From: Unio delphinus
Lineage: Eukaryota; Mollusca; Bivalvia; Unionida; Unionidae
Direction: 5' to 3'
Assembly: GCA_029339505.1 (NCBI GenBank)
Contig: JAQISU010000246.1
Location: forward strand, 1,638,501 to 1,702,500
Length of the DNA: 64,000 nt
Under the pieces are notes generated by a model. It was not told the origin of the DNA. It did not search any database and saw only the letters and a program-made list of their open reading frames with translations. The position numbers and the translations under genes were made by a program. Positions within the stretch are counted from its first letter, which is position 1. The number at the start of each line of letters is the position of its first letter. Shown here piece after piece: positions 20,193 to 32,400 of the stretch.

Positions 20193-20428
20193 AAGGGGCC
20201 CCGCATGGTCTAAAGCGCTCACTGTTACGGATCACTGCCATCTCACCTATGTCTGTGTGGGTTTGAGTCTCAGATTCAGCCAATGTGGGTATGTAATAAA
20301 GCTTGCCAGTAGCTTCTCATGGGTCGGGGGTTTTCCCCCGGGTTCTTCCTCCACCATTAATACTGGCTGCCTTGTATAGCCCATTGTGTGCTGAAAAATG
20401 GCATTAAACCCTACAACAACTGACAGCA
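20193..20428 (+). mobile_element. SINE-A copy (tRNA-derived)
   Basis: The head GGGGCCCCGCATGGTCTAAA resembles a class-II tRNA 5' part; the box-B-like GGGTTTGAGTCTC lies about 60 bp on. The body contains GGTTCTTCCTCCACCATTAA and the family tail GCTGAAAAATGGCATTAAAC, ending in CAACAAC. It is the least broken copy in the window together with 42570-42813. Confidence 0.8.
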
Positions 20429-20804
20429 AAAAATCTAGGACAGCCTCCAGTGTGAGGTATATATTTGTCCAAAGTTAACTACCTATAGGTAGTAGTGAAA
20501 ATCAAATAATTATTCATTCATCAAAATATTTACCAGAGTTCTGCAAAGAAAATGGTGGTAATGTAACAATGTTAATATTCCAGAAAATTTTCTTTGGATC
20601 TTATCTATTAGAGTCCCCAGAAGAGGATAAATTAATATAGAATGGTAAATGCAGATTTTATGCACATAAGCAAATCCAGATAGCTTCACTATCGGCAAGA
20701 ACTTATTACTGAATGAGCTTGTCATGAATTTCCAACTCTACAGATAAACCTAGTTATATGGGGATGTGCAAAAGATTGCTACTTCACATGAAAATAAAGT
20801 GAAA

Positions 20805-21065
20805 TATACAACAGAACCTGTCTTCAAAGACCACCCTTTCTGGCATAAACATATGGTCTCTCAAGACAGGTGGTCTCTCATAACAGGTCCAAACACTATA
20901 ATCATTAATTTTGTGCATTGAAAATATGGTCTCACATTGCAGTGTAGAGTAGCAGATAGCAGTAACATTTTCAAGATGACCACTAACAGCCATATTGGAA
21001 AGTGTCATCTAGAATCAAATGACTTGAAAACCATGTGAATGTTTGCTGTGGAGGTCAGGTTTAAC
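20805..21065. mobile_element. Possible small MITE with CAGAACCTGTCTT ends
   Basis: ACAGAACCTGTCTTCAAAGA near 20812 is matched in inverted form by GAGGTCAGGTTTAACAG near 21050, a weak TIR typical of Tigger-derived MITEs. The interior has repeated GGTCTCTCA.GACAGG. Boundaries are uncertain. Confidence 0.35.
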
Positions 21066-21097
21066 AGAGTGGCTAGACTAAGAAATGTGCATTATTT

Positions 21098-21122
21098 CCC
21101 CCCCCCCCCCCCCCCCCCCCCC
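21098..21122 (+). repeat. Poly(C) tract, 25 bp
   Basis: Uninterrupted C run in AT-rich sequence. It may be real or of inexact length because of sequencing. Confidence 0.9.
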
Positions 21123-21284
21123 GCAATACTTATCTAAGCTACTTATGTTTAAAATGCTTGCACAATTTTGTCTGTGCTTAACTTATAAATACTGATACAA
21201 TTATGAAAAGTCATGTCATTAAAATGCAAGACATTTGTTATCCTGAACATAACAAGCATTAATAAAGAATAGCCGATAAATTTA

Positions 21285-21475
21285 GTGGAGCAAGAACCCT
21301 AAACTACCTTGGAAAGAACCACCTACCCACAAAAGACTGTTGCCAAGTTTCCTCAAATACCCACATTGATCTAACAAAGGCTGACATGGACAGAAGTAAT
21401 GTGTGCGAATCATCTGCAAAAGCAAGTGCCTTGGACCACGAGTCTGAGGCACTCACCCATGACTACCATTCTAAC
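21285..21475 (-). mobile_element. SINE-A, degraded reversed copy
   Basis: AAAGAACCACCTACCCACAA and TACCCACATTGATCTAACAA follow the reversed SINE-A body order; the head is poorly preserved. Confidence 0.4.
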
Positions 21476-22869
21476 TGCATAAGTCCCTGATTTAACTGAC
21501 TGTGCATTTTGGCAGAAAGGATCTATAATAACCAGTGATTTCTAATCACCCTATTAATTTATTGCACTGTGGCTATCTACATTTCAATTCATTTTGCAGA
21601 AAGAAGTAATGTAACCAGTAATTTGTATGGACAATCACCAAAATAATATATTGCACTATTATATTTCAGTAAAATTATTCAACTTGTGGAAATGTAATTA
21701 ATGTTTAATTGCATCTTGCACTACTAATATATGCATGTTAATACAATAACAATGAAAAGAAACAAACATTTGTTCAGAAGTTTAAAAAAATTAATAAAAA
21801 AAATGAAATTGTGTGCATCTTGAAGATTAAATATACAATAATTTACTTAAGCTTTGATACATACATAGCTAGATTTGCCAGCATTCTAAACACCTGTGAT
21901 ACGTAAGTAGCACCTTAAAACAATATTGCCAAGATCAATAATAATAAATGATTTTACATATTCTCTCTCTCCTTTCAAAGCATAAGCCTCCAGAGTTGTG
22001 TGGTCTTGTGATAAATTGGTTAATTTCTGTGCAAGACAAATGTTGACAAAGTCAAATCTACTTGACAAGTGGCTAAAAGGACCATAAAACAACATGTACA
22101 AATTCATGCAGATACCAATTGATTATATATTGGACTTTTTTCACCAATGGCAGTCTTCCCCTGATCATAAAACTTAAAAAATGGGACACTATTATCAATA
22201 ATTATCTCAGGGCAGTTTTATAACTGGCAATCCACTAATTAATTCAAACAGCAAATTAATTAATTTTGGCCCATATAAATATCATAATCAGCAAAATGCA
22301 ATATATGAACACTTAATAATTTAAAGTACAAATAAATGCTTTGAGAAAGCTTGGATTAAATCCCTCTCTATACAGTTGAATTAATTAAAGCGAATAATCA
22401 TAACCCACTAAATCAAGGCATATATTAACTTGATAGCATTAATTCATCAGTTTTTGGCTTTTAACAAATGATGCCATCATGGTGCTTTTCTTTATTGAAT
22501 AATAAACATCACGAACAATTCGTAAACATTGAAAATTCTACGCCAGTTAGAAGCAGTAAATAATATAGCGGTGTGTAATGTCAGGACCCAAGTTCTATAA
22601 ATCAAATGAGGAATTTCATTATTTGCGAATGGCAAAGCATCTGCTTTAGAAATATTGAATGATGACTTAATACTCTTCTCCAGTATTAGGAATATTAAAA
22701 GTCATTAACATTTTATAGCTCATGTTCAATTTGTTTAATGAATATCATTTGAAATAAGCACTCATGTAAGATCCTCAGTTGGCAATGTATGAAAAAGGTT
22801 TCATCTTCCTTTAGAATAATGTCCTATATCACCTAATTAGGTATGTCATAATATCTACAAAATTGACTA
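21476..22869. other. AT-rich intergenic DNA
   Basis: No coding exon, RNA gene or named repeat seen. Confidence 0.5.
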
Positions 22870-23175
22870 CCGTATATACTCGCGTATAAGCCCGTTCGCG
22901 TATAAGCCGACCCCCCCAAACTGAATTGGTAAAAGTGGTATAAAGTGCATGACCCGCGTATAAGCCGACTCATAATTTTTATACAAACGGTACATCACAA
23001 GATGTACAAAGTGAGTTCTGAATACGTTTATTTAGGTAAATCACATTATTAAATAAAATAAAAGAAAGAGATCTAGTTTATATGTTGAAATAAAAACAAT
23101 TTTGAAGTATTAAGTCTTAATGGAAATTTAATTAATCCTCATTCTAAAATCATGAATTAAAAAGTTCAATCACGT

Positions 23176-23411
23176 TTAGAATCCTTCAAAATCGGGCTCT
23201 GTATCAGACTCGCCAAACAGTTCACGAAACTCGGCTTCTGTTACGGGCGTGCTCTCATCATATACGTCGTCACCCCCCCCCCCCCCCGTACTTGCTTCTC
23301 GTTCACAACAAATTCGCGTGCTGCAGCACAGTTATTTGCTTCTGCATATTCAATAACTTTAAGTTTGAATGCTGCATCATAAGCAGACCGCTATCTTTTA
23401 CTTCCAACATT
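23176..23411 (-). pseudogene. Internally deleted pogo-like transposase (HTH joined to acidic tail)
   Basis: The minus strand reads RSAYDAAFKLKVIEYAEANN then CAAAREFVVNEKQV, a Brinker/CENPB-type HTH with an in-frame TAG just before RSAY. It runs straight into a 16-bp C tract (G on this strand) and continues in the tail DDVYDESTPVTEAEFRELFG then ESDTEPDFEGF and TAA (23178-23176). The whole DDE catalytic domain is missing; the deletion junction coincides with the homopolymer. Confidence 0.7.
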
Positions 23412-24090
23412 ATTAATTTTATCCGATTGAATTGAACATAAACTTCTACAGAGATTAAACTGAAATAATTTCTTTCAGTAGTAGTAAACTATTTATATAC
23501 CTTATCCTGTAATTATTTCTATGTGTGGTTGGTTTTCAATTTGTATTTTGATAATTATTTATCATTGTTATTTGTGTTGTGTTTTTTAAACTACGGGTAG
23601 TGTGATTCAATCGATCAAACTATGATTGGTTTCAGCGTGGACATTATTCAAGTATTGTGACAGTTTATAACTTTGAGCAGAAACCATGTCCACTACCATA
23701 TCTCATTAAACAATACATCTGAGAGTTGGCATCTATTAGTTAAGTCATTGGCATTTGTGAAACAAAACAAACCTATTATCCCCGAGGCATTTACCGCAGA
23801 TTAAGCATATGGTAGCTATTGTACAACAATCTTCCGCTAACAAACCACTTTGCTTTACAAACAACTAAATAATAGTTGTATATAAACTGTGGCTCCCGAT
23901 TACTTCTAAAACACCTGTCAAAGAAATCCAACAAATTATATTGTTTTACAATTATTCACGCTGACTCGTATATTGCACTGTTATTTACCGTTCCTAAGCG
24001 TGCGCTCAACAAAACCCTATGGAGCCTCTTGCTATTGTTTCTCGAAGACTGTCATACATGTATTTCTAATCTCGATCAAAATGTTTGTCG

Positions 24091-24514
24091 TATATACCTT
24101 CAGTATCGTAATTCTTTTATTTCTTTTTACGTAGATTATTTTCATATTTACACTGAAATATGCTAGCGTGCATTTCTACGAAAGCGTAGAGTTTAATTAT
24201 TACTGATTAGCTGAGGGATAAATACTTGACCAGAGATTATTAATATGGCGGTTCTTATGGAAAATACACGTATTTCCGTAGTTCAAATAACACGTATGGC
24301 TGTATACCTTCAGTATCGTAATTCTTTTATTTTTTTTCACGTAGATTCTTTTCATATTTACACTGAAATAAACTAGCGTGCATTTCTACGAAACGTATAG
24401 TTTAATGATTACTGCTTGGCTGAGGGTTAAATACTTGAATAGAGATTACTAATATGGCGGTTTTTTTGAAAATTACACGTATTTGCGTGGTTCAAATAAC
24501 ACGTATGGCTGTAT
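24091..24514 (+). repeat. Two tandem copies of a 210-bp unit inside the type-2 element
   Basis: ATACCTTCAGTATCGTAATT at 24094 recurs at 24304, with matching GAAATA..CTAGCGTGCATTTCT and ATAACACGTATGGCTGTAT blocks. Confidence 0.85.
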
Positions 24515-25129
24515 TTTCTGGTGGATGGACATCTGTCAAATAGACGTAAAGTACGTTAAAAACATGTTTTTCATTCATTATCCTACCACTTATGTTAGAA
24601 AAAAAATATTTGTTTTACTTCACGTCAGGACAAATCTTATCAGCCATGTGGCATCATTAGGCATATGATCTCATATTCGGCGATCGACGGAAACAATAAA
24701 TATTGGAAATCGAGGGGAAAAAGCATTATAAATTTCAGGTTTGGAACTTGACCCGCAGATAAGCCGACCCCCCTTCTTCCAGGCCTTATTTTTGTCCTAA
24801 ATTTCTCGGCTTATACGCGAGTATATACGGTACATATAATTTTATTACTTTTCTTTCTACCAAAGTGATAATAATATGGTTGACAGACCATACAAGATGA
24901 AATCATTACTAAATGATTTCACAGGATTAACAAGAGTTTGTGATAAGCCTTGCCTGTGTTTAAAAAAAACTCCATATAAATTTAAACCTTTTGTTCAGAA
25001 ACTACTTTTCTTGTTTCATTAAATTAACCAATGATTTTCTTTCCCCAAAGCTTAACGTTTCTAAGTGTAAGGCATCCACAAATTTTGGTTCAGGTCTATG
25101 ACATAGAGCTATGTTTTTTGTTTGTTTTG

Positions 25130-25340
25130 TTTTTATGGTTTAACGCCATTTTTCAGCACAATATTGGCTATACATGGCGGCCAGTATTAATGATGGAGGA
25201 AGAAACCGGACAAACTCATTGACCCACGAGAAGCTACTGGCAAGCTTTCTCACATAACTACATTTGCCGAACCTTAGACTCGAACACACACAGACAGAGG
25301 TGAGATGGCAGTGGTCCTTAACGGACAGCGCTTTAAGCTA
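25130..25340 (-). mobile_element. SINE-A copy, reversed
   Basis: AACGCCATTTTTCAGCACAA (tail complement), GGCTATACATGGCGGCCAGT, ACCCACGAGAAGCTACTGGC and GAGGTGAGATGGCAGTGGTC follow the reversed family order. Confidence 0.75.
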
Positions 25341-25379
25341 TTTTTTTTAGTTCTAAAAAAATCTGTCACAGTCACATTA

Positions 25380-25830
25380 ACCTTCAACCGCAAACAAAAT
25401 TCATTCTTATCAAGGTAGAAATTATGTCATTGTTGGGAACCATTTAAATTCTTTCCCTTTCTGCAACTATGATAGTTTGACTCAAAACTTTACAAGGTGC
25501 TTTCTTACACCGAGTGTAACTTACCAAATGCACAAAGATTGGTAGTAACAGAATTATTAAGCAGAAATGATTTTTCTTCTCTCTGTCACATTGGAATTGA
25601 CCTTTTGACCCCAAAATCTATATATGGTTATTCTTTACCTCAAGTGGAAGCCATCCACAATGTTTGGTAACCATAGATGATAGAGAACAAGATTGTGTAG
25701 AAACCAGTTTCTTTTATTCATATAGACCTGTACTATGATCATGTGACCCCAAAATAAATAGGTGTCTTCCATACCCTAAGTGCAGGCTCTCCATCTTGCC
25801 TGAATATACACAGTAGTACTACACACTGTC
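25380..25830. repeat. Dispersed repeat with internal near-repeats
   Basis: Several degenerate modules share the pattern GACCCCAAAAT, TACC.CAAGTG.AAGCCATCCACAA and TTTGGTAACCAT. Related sequence occurs at about 42230-42550 (GCAAGCCATCCACAAAGTTT), so it is a dispersed family of unknown class. Confidence 0.5.
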
Positions 25831-25942
25831 GTGATGATACAACAATTTGCCTAATGAGGAAAGTCAAAGTTTTTCCAATGACATCAATTTTCCCTATGTT
25901 TTAATCAGTCTCCCCATTTTTCCTGTTTTATTCTTCTCCAAA

Positions 25943-26226
25943 AATGTCACTAATAACCCTATTTGTTTCTGTTTTATGATGAACATTGATTACACCTTGC
26001 ATGACTTGCCATAATGTCACTAATAACCCTATTTGTTTCTGTTTTATGTTGAAAATTGATTACACCTTGCATGACTTGCCATAATGTCACTAATAACCCT
26101 GTTTGCTTCTGCTTTATGATGAACATTGATTACACCTTGCATGACTTGCCATAATGTCACTAATAACCCTATTTGTTTCTGTTTTATGTTGAAAATTGAT
26201 TACACCTTGCATGAATTGCCATTATG
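25943..26226 (+). repeat. Tandem array, 70-bp unit, four copies
   Basis: AATGTCACTAATAACCCT starts at 25943, 26013, 26083 and 26153; copies alternate between TATGATGAACATTG and TATGTTGAAAATTG, which suggests a 140-bp dimer duplication. Confidence 0.9.
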
Positions 26227-26956
26227 AAGCAAGTTGAAGCTGGGTGTTTAACAGAGGTAACCTGGACTAGACAGGTAGTGTTTAAGTAAGAGCATGCTTT
26301 TGTTCAAGTTTATGATGGGAGTAAAAGATTCATTTTATTTCTGTAATTTACAAAATAATATACTATGTTAACTAATTGTTCCTTCCCCCCTGCAGTTTTA
26401 TAAAAACAAAGTACACTTCATTTTTACTTTCATCACAAAGAGTTGGTAGAAGTTTTGCCTTCATATACAAGCATACAAACTTGTTTTTTTAAGGCATATT
26501 ATCATAATATACCAACATTTAAGTTAACAAGCAACACAGAAGATTTTCACATTATCAAAAAGTGTTCACATTATCACAATCGCAGCAAGTGACAGTACTG
26601 GAAAAGTGATACCTTTCTTTTCCCATTAAAGAAAGTAAAATCTCTGTGTCAATTGAAAATAAAATACATTTTGCCATTAAATTGTGTCACTTGCATCATG
26701 AAAAAAACATTCCCGACATAGCAATGATTTGAACAGTCAGGTTCTGTACTGAAAATTTATTCAAGATTATATTAAAAATATTGGGGTCAACAACAAATTT
26801 AATCTCTTTTTTGAAATTAGAATGTCTGTATAACGAATCATAAGAAGCCTAATTTATAACAGTTTGCAAAGGTAACTTAAGAAATGTAACCTTTACAATG
26901 TCTATAATCTGAAAAAAATCAAGTAACAGTACTCTCCCATTCTGATGTCTCAACAG

Positions 26957-27088
26957 TATCGAAAGTGTACAATGGTTTTGATGGTTGGCCAGACATTAAT
27001 GTCTCTTTTGGATGGAAGGATATTAAAATGGATCCAACTGATGTCTCCAGATACCCTTTGACAAATGGTTTTATCAGTCATGTTCAAG
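26957..27088 (+). CDS. Candidate phase 1-1 exon, unrecognised
   Basis: The acceptor TGTCTCAACAG ends at 26956 after a CT-rich tract; the donor CAAG|GTATGA is at 27089. Between them 43 codons are open, including SKVYNGFDGWPDINVSFGWK and KMDPTDVSRYPLTNGFISHV. The composition (Trp, Gly, Pro, Asp) looks protein-like and the exon is phase-symmetric, but I do not recognise the family and cannot link it to another exon. It may be chance. Confidence 0.25.
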
Positions 27089-27222
27089 GTATGAGATGAA
27101 CTGATAAACAAAATTTGAATTCATTTCTGCATGTCTGTGCTCCAATACCTTGTAGGATTTCATTGTAAATCAGCATTAGTGCTCTCAGGAAATATCTTTT
27201 GTTTCTTGGCATGTTGAGTATA

Positions 27223-28546
27223 CAGTGGAACCTCGCTATAATGCACCCCAAGATAATGAGAATTCAGATATAACGTGGTTGTGACTTGGCTCCCAAAATT
27301 TGTATATTCATTTGCACATGGAAAAAACAAAATCTTCACAAAGTACATGTACATGAAATAGTGTTGAAAGAATTTATTATCATTTTAGGGAAGAGATCAT
27401 GTATGGGGATAAGATCTTGTGAAAATTCGAATATAATACGATCATGGCATGGTTTCTTAAATTTTAAATACATGTATGTGTATTTTCTTGTACTGGGAAA
27501 AACAATTAATTTAAGTACATGTACGAGAAATAGTGTGTAAAAACATTATTATCATTTTGGGGAAGAGTTCGCGTATGAATTGTAATATAATACGATTGTG
27601 GCATAGCTTCTGAAATTTAACAATGATTAGTATAGTAGTTCTACATGTTTCTTTCGATATTCATAAAATCTGAAGTAAAAGTTATCTGCACGCTGAAAGC
27701 ATGTGTTGATTGTTAATTATTCTTGCTGTAGTCATTAATTGGCATTCATGTGTTAATTATTGGGAATTTACAATTGATAAAGGTACACAAAAATACATAT
27801 GAAAAAACTTTAGCAGTATGAAATTTGTATAGACACTGCTCACAGACCCTGGAACATAATGAAACATACATGTGCTTCATCTTTCTTAATCAAATTTTGC
27901 TGTTAATTTTTCCCAGTGAATAGACATAATAATCTGTGACAAAAATACTGAATAGTTTAAATACACTTGCAATTTTTGCAATGGAATTACAGGTATTATG
28001 GATTAGCTGCATGCCACGATGGTACTATATCAGACGTTAAGTAAACGGTGTTAATATTCTGTTCATGATATATATTGGACATTGAATTCAGACACAATAA
28101 TCTTGGACAAAATTAGTTTAAATACCTTTGCAGTTTTTGCAATTGGAAATAAAAGCATTATGGATGAACTGCATGCCACGACTACATGATAGCAAATGAT
28201 ATTGACACCCTATTCATGATACAATGTCAGTCAGGGTTTTATCGATCAATGTGTATTTTTTTTTTTTAAAACAATAAATATTAGTAAAACTATTTAACGC
28301 AAAGTAATAACCCATAAATATATTATCCATCCATTATTTTGAATAAGTCTTATTACTGCATTCTATTTAATATTTGTCCGATAATACCATGATTTTTTTT
28401 ACATTAGACATAAATACACATATATATGCCAATGCAGTATTTTCTAGAAAAAAGTATACTGTAAAACCGCGCATTAATGCGACCCCGCAATTAACGCGAT
28501 CCATTTTTTTGGACCCCAATCATTACCTTATAGCTGGGTTCCACTG
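27223..28546. mobile_element. Tigger-like TIR element (CAGTGGAACCTCG ends), TA-flanked
   Basis: The left end CAGTGGAACCTCGCTATAAT is matched inverted by ATAGCTGGGTTCCACTG at the right; TA flanks at 27221-27222 and 28547-28548. 1324 bp, no transposase frame. Internally, a block at 27925-28070 is repeated at about 28090-28200 (TTTTTGCAAT.GGAA, TGCATGCCACGA). The block also resembles 34340-34480 inside the type-1 element. Confidence 0.65.
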
Positions 28547-28548
28547 TA

Positions 28549-29062
28549 TAATCAATAAGGTACCTCAATTGATATTTTCTCCTGTAAATGCAAACTGCAC
28601 TGTCTGTTAAAATTGCATTAATAATTCTATAACTTGCTGAGCAGACTTTTCTCAGTTTTTCACATTTCCCAGTAACTGTGTAAAACTCTTAAATGTTAGG
28701 TTCCAATTGAGAGTTTTAGTTGCTTAAATCCAGTTATTGTCATAAGAAGCAGTTGCTAGTGTGCCAGACTCTAGACCAAATAGGTGCATGTTAGAATTGT
28801 ACAGTTGGATCAGCCCATGTTGGCTGTCACGATGCATCCTTCAACAAGCACGATTAATACAACTGCTTTGGAGCTAGATAATCTTTGTTGCCCTTCCATT
28901 AAACATCAAACCAAACCAACTTGTTGCTTAAGACAATAGAATCAATATTTTAACATGTGCCTAATACATCATACAAATATTACATATTCATTTAGTTTCT
29001 CTAATAACAGATAACCGCACATTAACTAGATCTACTGGTAATAAGCTGCAGTAATACCTAGT
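28549..29062. other. Intergenic DNA before the ORP 3' end
   Basis: No gene or clear repeat seen. Confidence 0.5.
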
Positions 29063-29068
29063 TTTATT
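29063..29068 (-). terminator. Candidate ORP poly(A) signal
   Basis: TTTATT on the plus strand (AATAAA on the minus) lies 167 bp past the ORP stop codon. Confidence 0.45.
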
Positions 29069-29234
29069 TGCATGTCAACATCTGAATTTTACATTCTGTT
29101 CAGCCTTTAAGTCAATGACATACATGCAAGTGGTCAGCATTAAAACTCCTTTAAACTTCTTTCTTTCAACACATGATGGCTTTCCTGGAAACAATGTATG
29201 CAGCAAGAAAGTTGGGCTCTTGACGGCAGCTATG

Positions 29235-29491
29235 CTATCTCAACATCCACTGTAGCACAATTTGGAAGGCAAGAACTACAGCTAGTATAAGCCAACTCTG
29301 GCTGCTGGAAAGGTGACTTTGTTGTTCAATCTCTTCTTGGCGCCGGTTCAGAGTAACAATCTGTCCACGAAGTGATTTGAGGTGATCAACAGTTTCCTCT
29401 TGAAGTTTGTACAAAGGTTCCAAGGCCTTCACAAATGCATCTTCTGTTAATTTGGTCTTTGATGAAGTTCCTGATCTCAATGTCCTTTTTC
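29235..29491 (-). CDS. OSBPL8: ORP last coding exon, coiled coil and C-terminal membrane anchor
   Basis: The acceptor TTGCTAG ends at 29492. It encodes RKRTLRSGTSSKTKLTEDAF, a predicted coiled coil (EETVDHLKSLRGQIVTLNRR), and a terminal hydrophobic helix followed by Arg and TAG at 29237-29235. Tail-anchor position and spacing match ORP5/ORP8. Confidence 0.92.
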
Positions 29492-32400
29492 CTAGCAAAA
29501 CCATGAATATTTAAAGTTAATTTTTTTTTTTTATGAAACAGAAAGTACAAATTGTTGTAACTGCACAAGTTAAAAGGAACAAGCATGTGTTTTTTGTACG
29601 AAAAATGACAGTTAAATTATCTTAGTCCTTCAAAGAAACTTGTTAAATTCATAAGAAAATATTTCTTCATACGGGCAAGATACCTTTAAGGGACATAGTT
29701 ATTCATTTTGTCATTGTCACCCACCCCATTACTCTTTACAATTCATGTCATTCTGTTATAATGATAACTGATAGAAGGAAGGAAAATTAGATGAATGGAA
29801 TTTGGTTAGGGGTGTGATGGTTCTTAAAGTCTGGATTTAGTCTTCCTTTCAAATTATGCAACTTATAGCATTGCAAAAGTTATGACAACTTTGTTATTCA
29901 TACCAAATGTGGGGTCAAGAAAATGAATTGGGGAACAAGAATTTAAAAAAATCCCACTGCTGACTAAAAAGTTCCAACAATTAAAACAAAATGAAAATAA
30001 TATAACAGCATTTACATTCAAATGTAAACTAAATATGCTTTCAAACATGCATGAAAATGTTTGTCTCTGGCTCAAATGGTGTTTGCTAAATTTTAAAGTT
30101 TTAATTCAAAACGTTTCAAAATGCATAAAAATAGAAACACTGCTTTCACTGCTTGAAAATCTACCCAGTCACCAACATATTAATATAAATAATCCTACCA
30201 AATTAATTCAATCTCTAGCAATTTTTGCTTGATAATGCTTTCATGATATTTGTCAAACAGTTTTTAAACATGAAAAGAAACGACTATACTATGGTATATT
30301 TTATATCCACCATAAAGGCACGTTTCACCAACATATCTTAGTGATCTTGTTCACCATATTGTTATGTATATTTAGTTCGTCTTGTTTCACTGTCCGTAAA
30401 TGAGGGTATGATTTTGGGTCTACCTGGCATGTTTTTTTAAAATAATATATTACATAACTAATTCTTGTTTATGATGCAGACAATATTTTCAAGATTTATC
30501 ACTTGTAGGTAAATATGTTTACATGGTCTTTTGACCTTGTAAGCTTCTAGAAGTGATCTGTATGACTTGGATGGGAAAATGACACTTATCCTAGTTCTGT
30601 TATTTTGTGTCTTAGTTATTTATTTTGAGGTTGTTTATATGAGAATTATTTGTTCCTTATCTTAACATCAGTCTTATTGGGATCAATTTTAGTTGTGTTC
30701 TGTAACAGTTTGAGAGAGTTTATTTACTTGAATTTGTCATTGGAATTATAAAGTGCTGAATAATACTTTCCAACTAAATGACTATTTTGGGATTACTGTG
30801 AATTCATTTAGAGGCATTTTGGATTGTATCATTCTAATCCATCAAAACTGTTGGTACATAGCAAATTCAAGGTTACTGGTACATTAGCACATTGAAGAAT
30901 GGTTTACAAAGATCACCACTGGAAATCATTTGGAACATTCTATACTTTTGGACTTGTGATAGAGCACATGGACCATTTTGAGATTTATTTCACATTACTG
31001 TAAGTTCATTTCAAATTTTCATTTTGTATTTGAGCTAAATCATTTAAATTTTACAAAACTTGCAATTTTTTGCTTTTTTGTAATTTAAAGACCCTAAAGT
31101 TGTAACAATTTGCAGTCTTTAATTACATTTCCTGTGCCAAAACTAATTTTTTTTTCACCCGACTTGCTTATAAAAAATGGAAATAATAGCTGCCTTGCTA
31201 GGTGCTCAGCAATCGGAGGTTAGTGTTAGGACTGGTCAGCCTGGTGTCTGGATAATGTGACTGGGTAGGACATGATGATACATGTAAGTGGCATGATGCC
31301 CCAGTGCTAGAAAATCACTACAAATAAACTGTCACACTGCAGACAATGTAGTGATATTGCTGAACTTTTTTCAAAGTTATGCTACAATTTCATATTACAC
31401 ACACACACCCTCCCACAAAGTCTTTGGTATGACTTGGCCAGGGTTCAAACCTGTAACATCTTGCATCCGAAGTGGAGGTGTGTATATTTTGCCACCAATC
31501 CTAACATTTGAGAGGAGATTGCTCTGTCTGAATGACATCTAGGTCAGCACTATATGTGGTGGTTTTTGTGTGTAATATACATACTTGTGTACATTACTAT
31601 ATTGCTTCTGCTCTGGTCAGACAATGACAGAGGAAAAATTGGTATCTAAAAATGAAATTAGTATTTAAAGAAGAATCTTAATAAGTTTTACTAACCTTAA
31701 TAAAGCTATAGGGTTATGTAGCACAAGATCCCTCAGGACTAACTTGTGAGAGTAAAGAAATCAAATCGCAGTCTACGTTTAAATTGTCTGCACTTTAATT
31801 CAGTTAGTTATTCTGCCTTTTTTTACATTTAATTTCAAAGTACTGCTGAAATGGGGCAATTGAACAGCATGCCATCTGTTTTTGTCACTACAGCATGTAC
31901 ATTTGACTTGAATTAAAGCACCATGTTTGGTTTGAAAATCACTCACTGGTATCTCCAATGCTCAATGTTAAACAAATTTGCAGGAGTTCTTGTGCATCAG
32001 TGGTCTCGATGTGTGTGTATTCGTAATTTTTTTAATGTGATTTATGCAATCATGCAGCATGGCAGCACCTCAACTGATATTGCTCTCATCACCACAGGGT
32101 TGCTAATTAAAAAAATAATGTGAAATTTCCAAGACATTGGTCTACTTACTGTGTCCAAGTTCTACAAAATCAATTTCTGGCTCTTTGTCCAGCTCTCCTG
32201 TAGAACTGCCCCCACTTTCCTCTTGCATGTCTCCCACAACCTTTAAACATTTGCTGGAAGGTCTTGTAATGTGAGATGAAGTAGTTAGCTTCTGAGTATC
32301 TGTTGATTGTTCAAGGCTTGTTATGCTACATGTTCGTACAACAGGCGTCTTATGTTTAGTCCAAGTTTGTATGCACATGTCCTTCTCATACTGTACAATG

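Larger units (their letters stand above)
22870..24830 (-). mobile_element. Type-2 pogo-like element (CCGTATATACTCGCG ends), TA-flanked
   Basis: 1961 bp. The left end CCGTATATACTCGCGTATAA is repeated inverted at the right end (TTATACGCGAGTATATACGG). TA lies on each side (22868-22869, 24831-24832). Subterminal GCGTATAAGCCGA copies occur inside the left end, with a diverged GATAAGCCGACCC copy inside the right end. A 210-bp segment is tandemly duplicated at about 24091-24514. It carries a broken transposase remnant on the minus strand. Confidence 0.8.

Noticed and set aside
20812..21060. Coding potential of the 74-codon minus frame
   Set aside because: It lies in a probable MITE with repeated GGTCTCTCA motifs and has no similarity.
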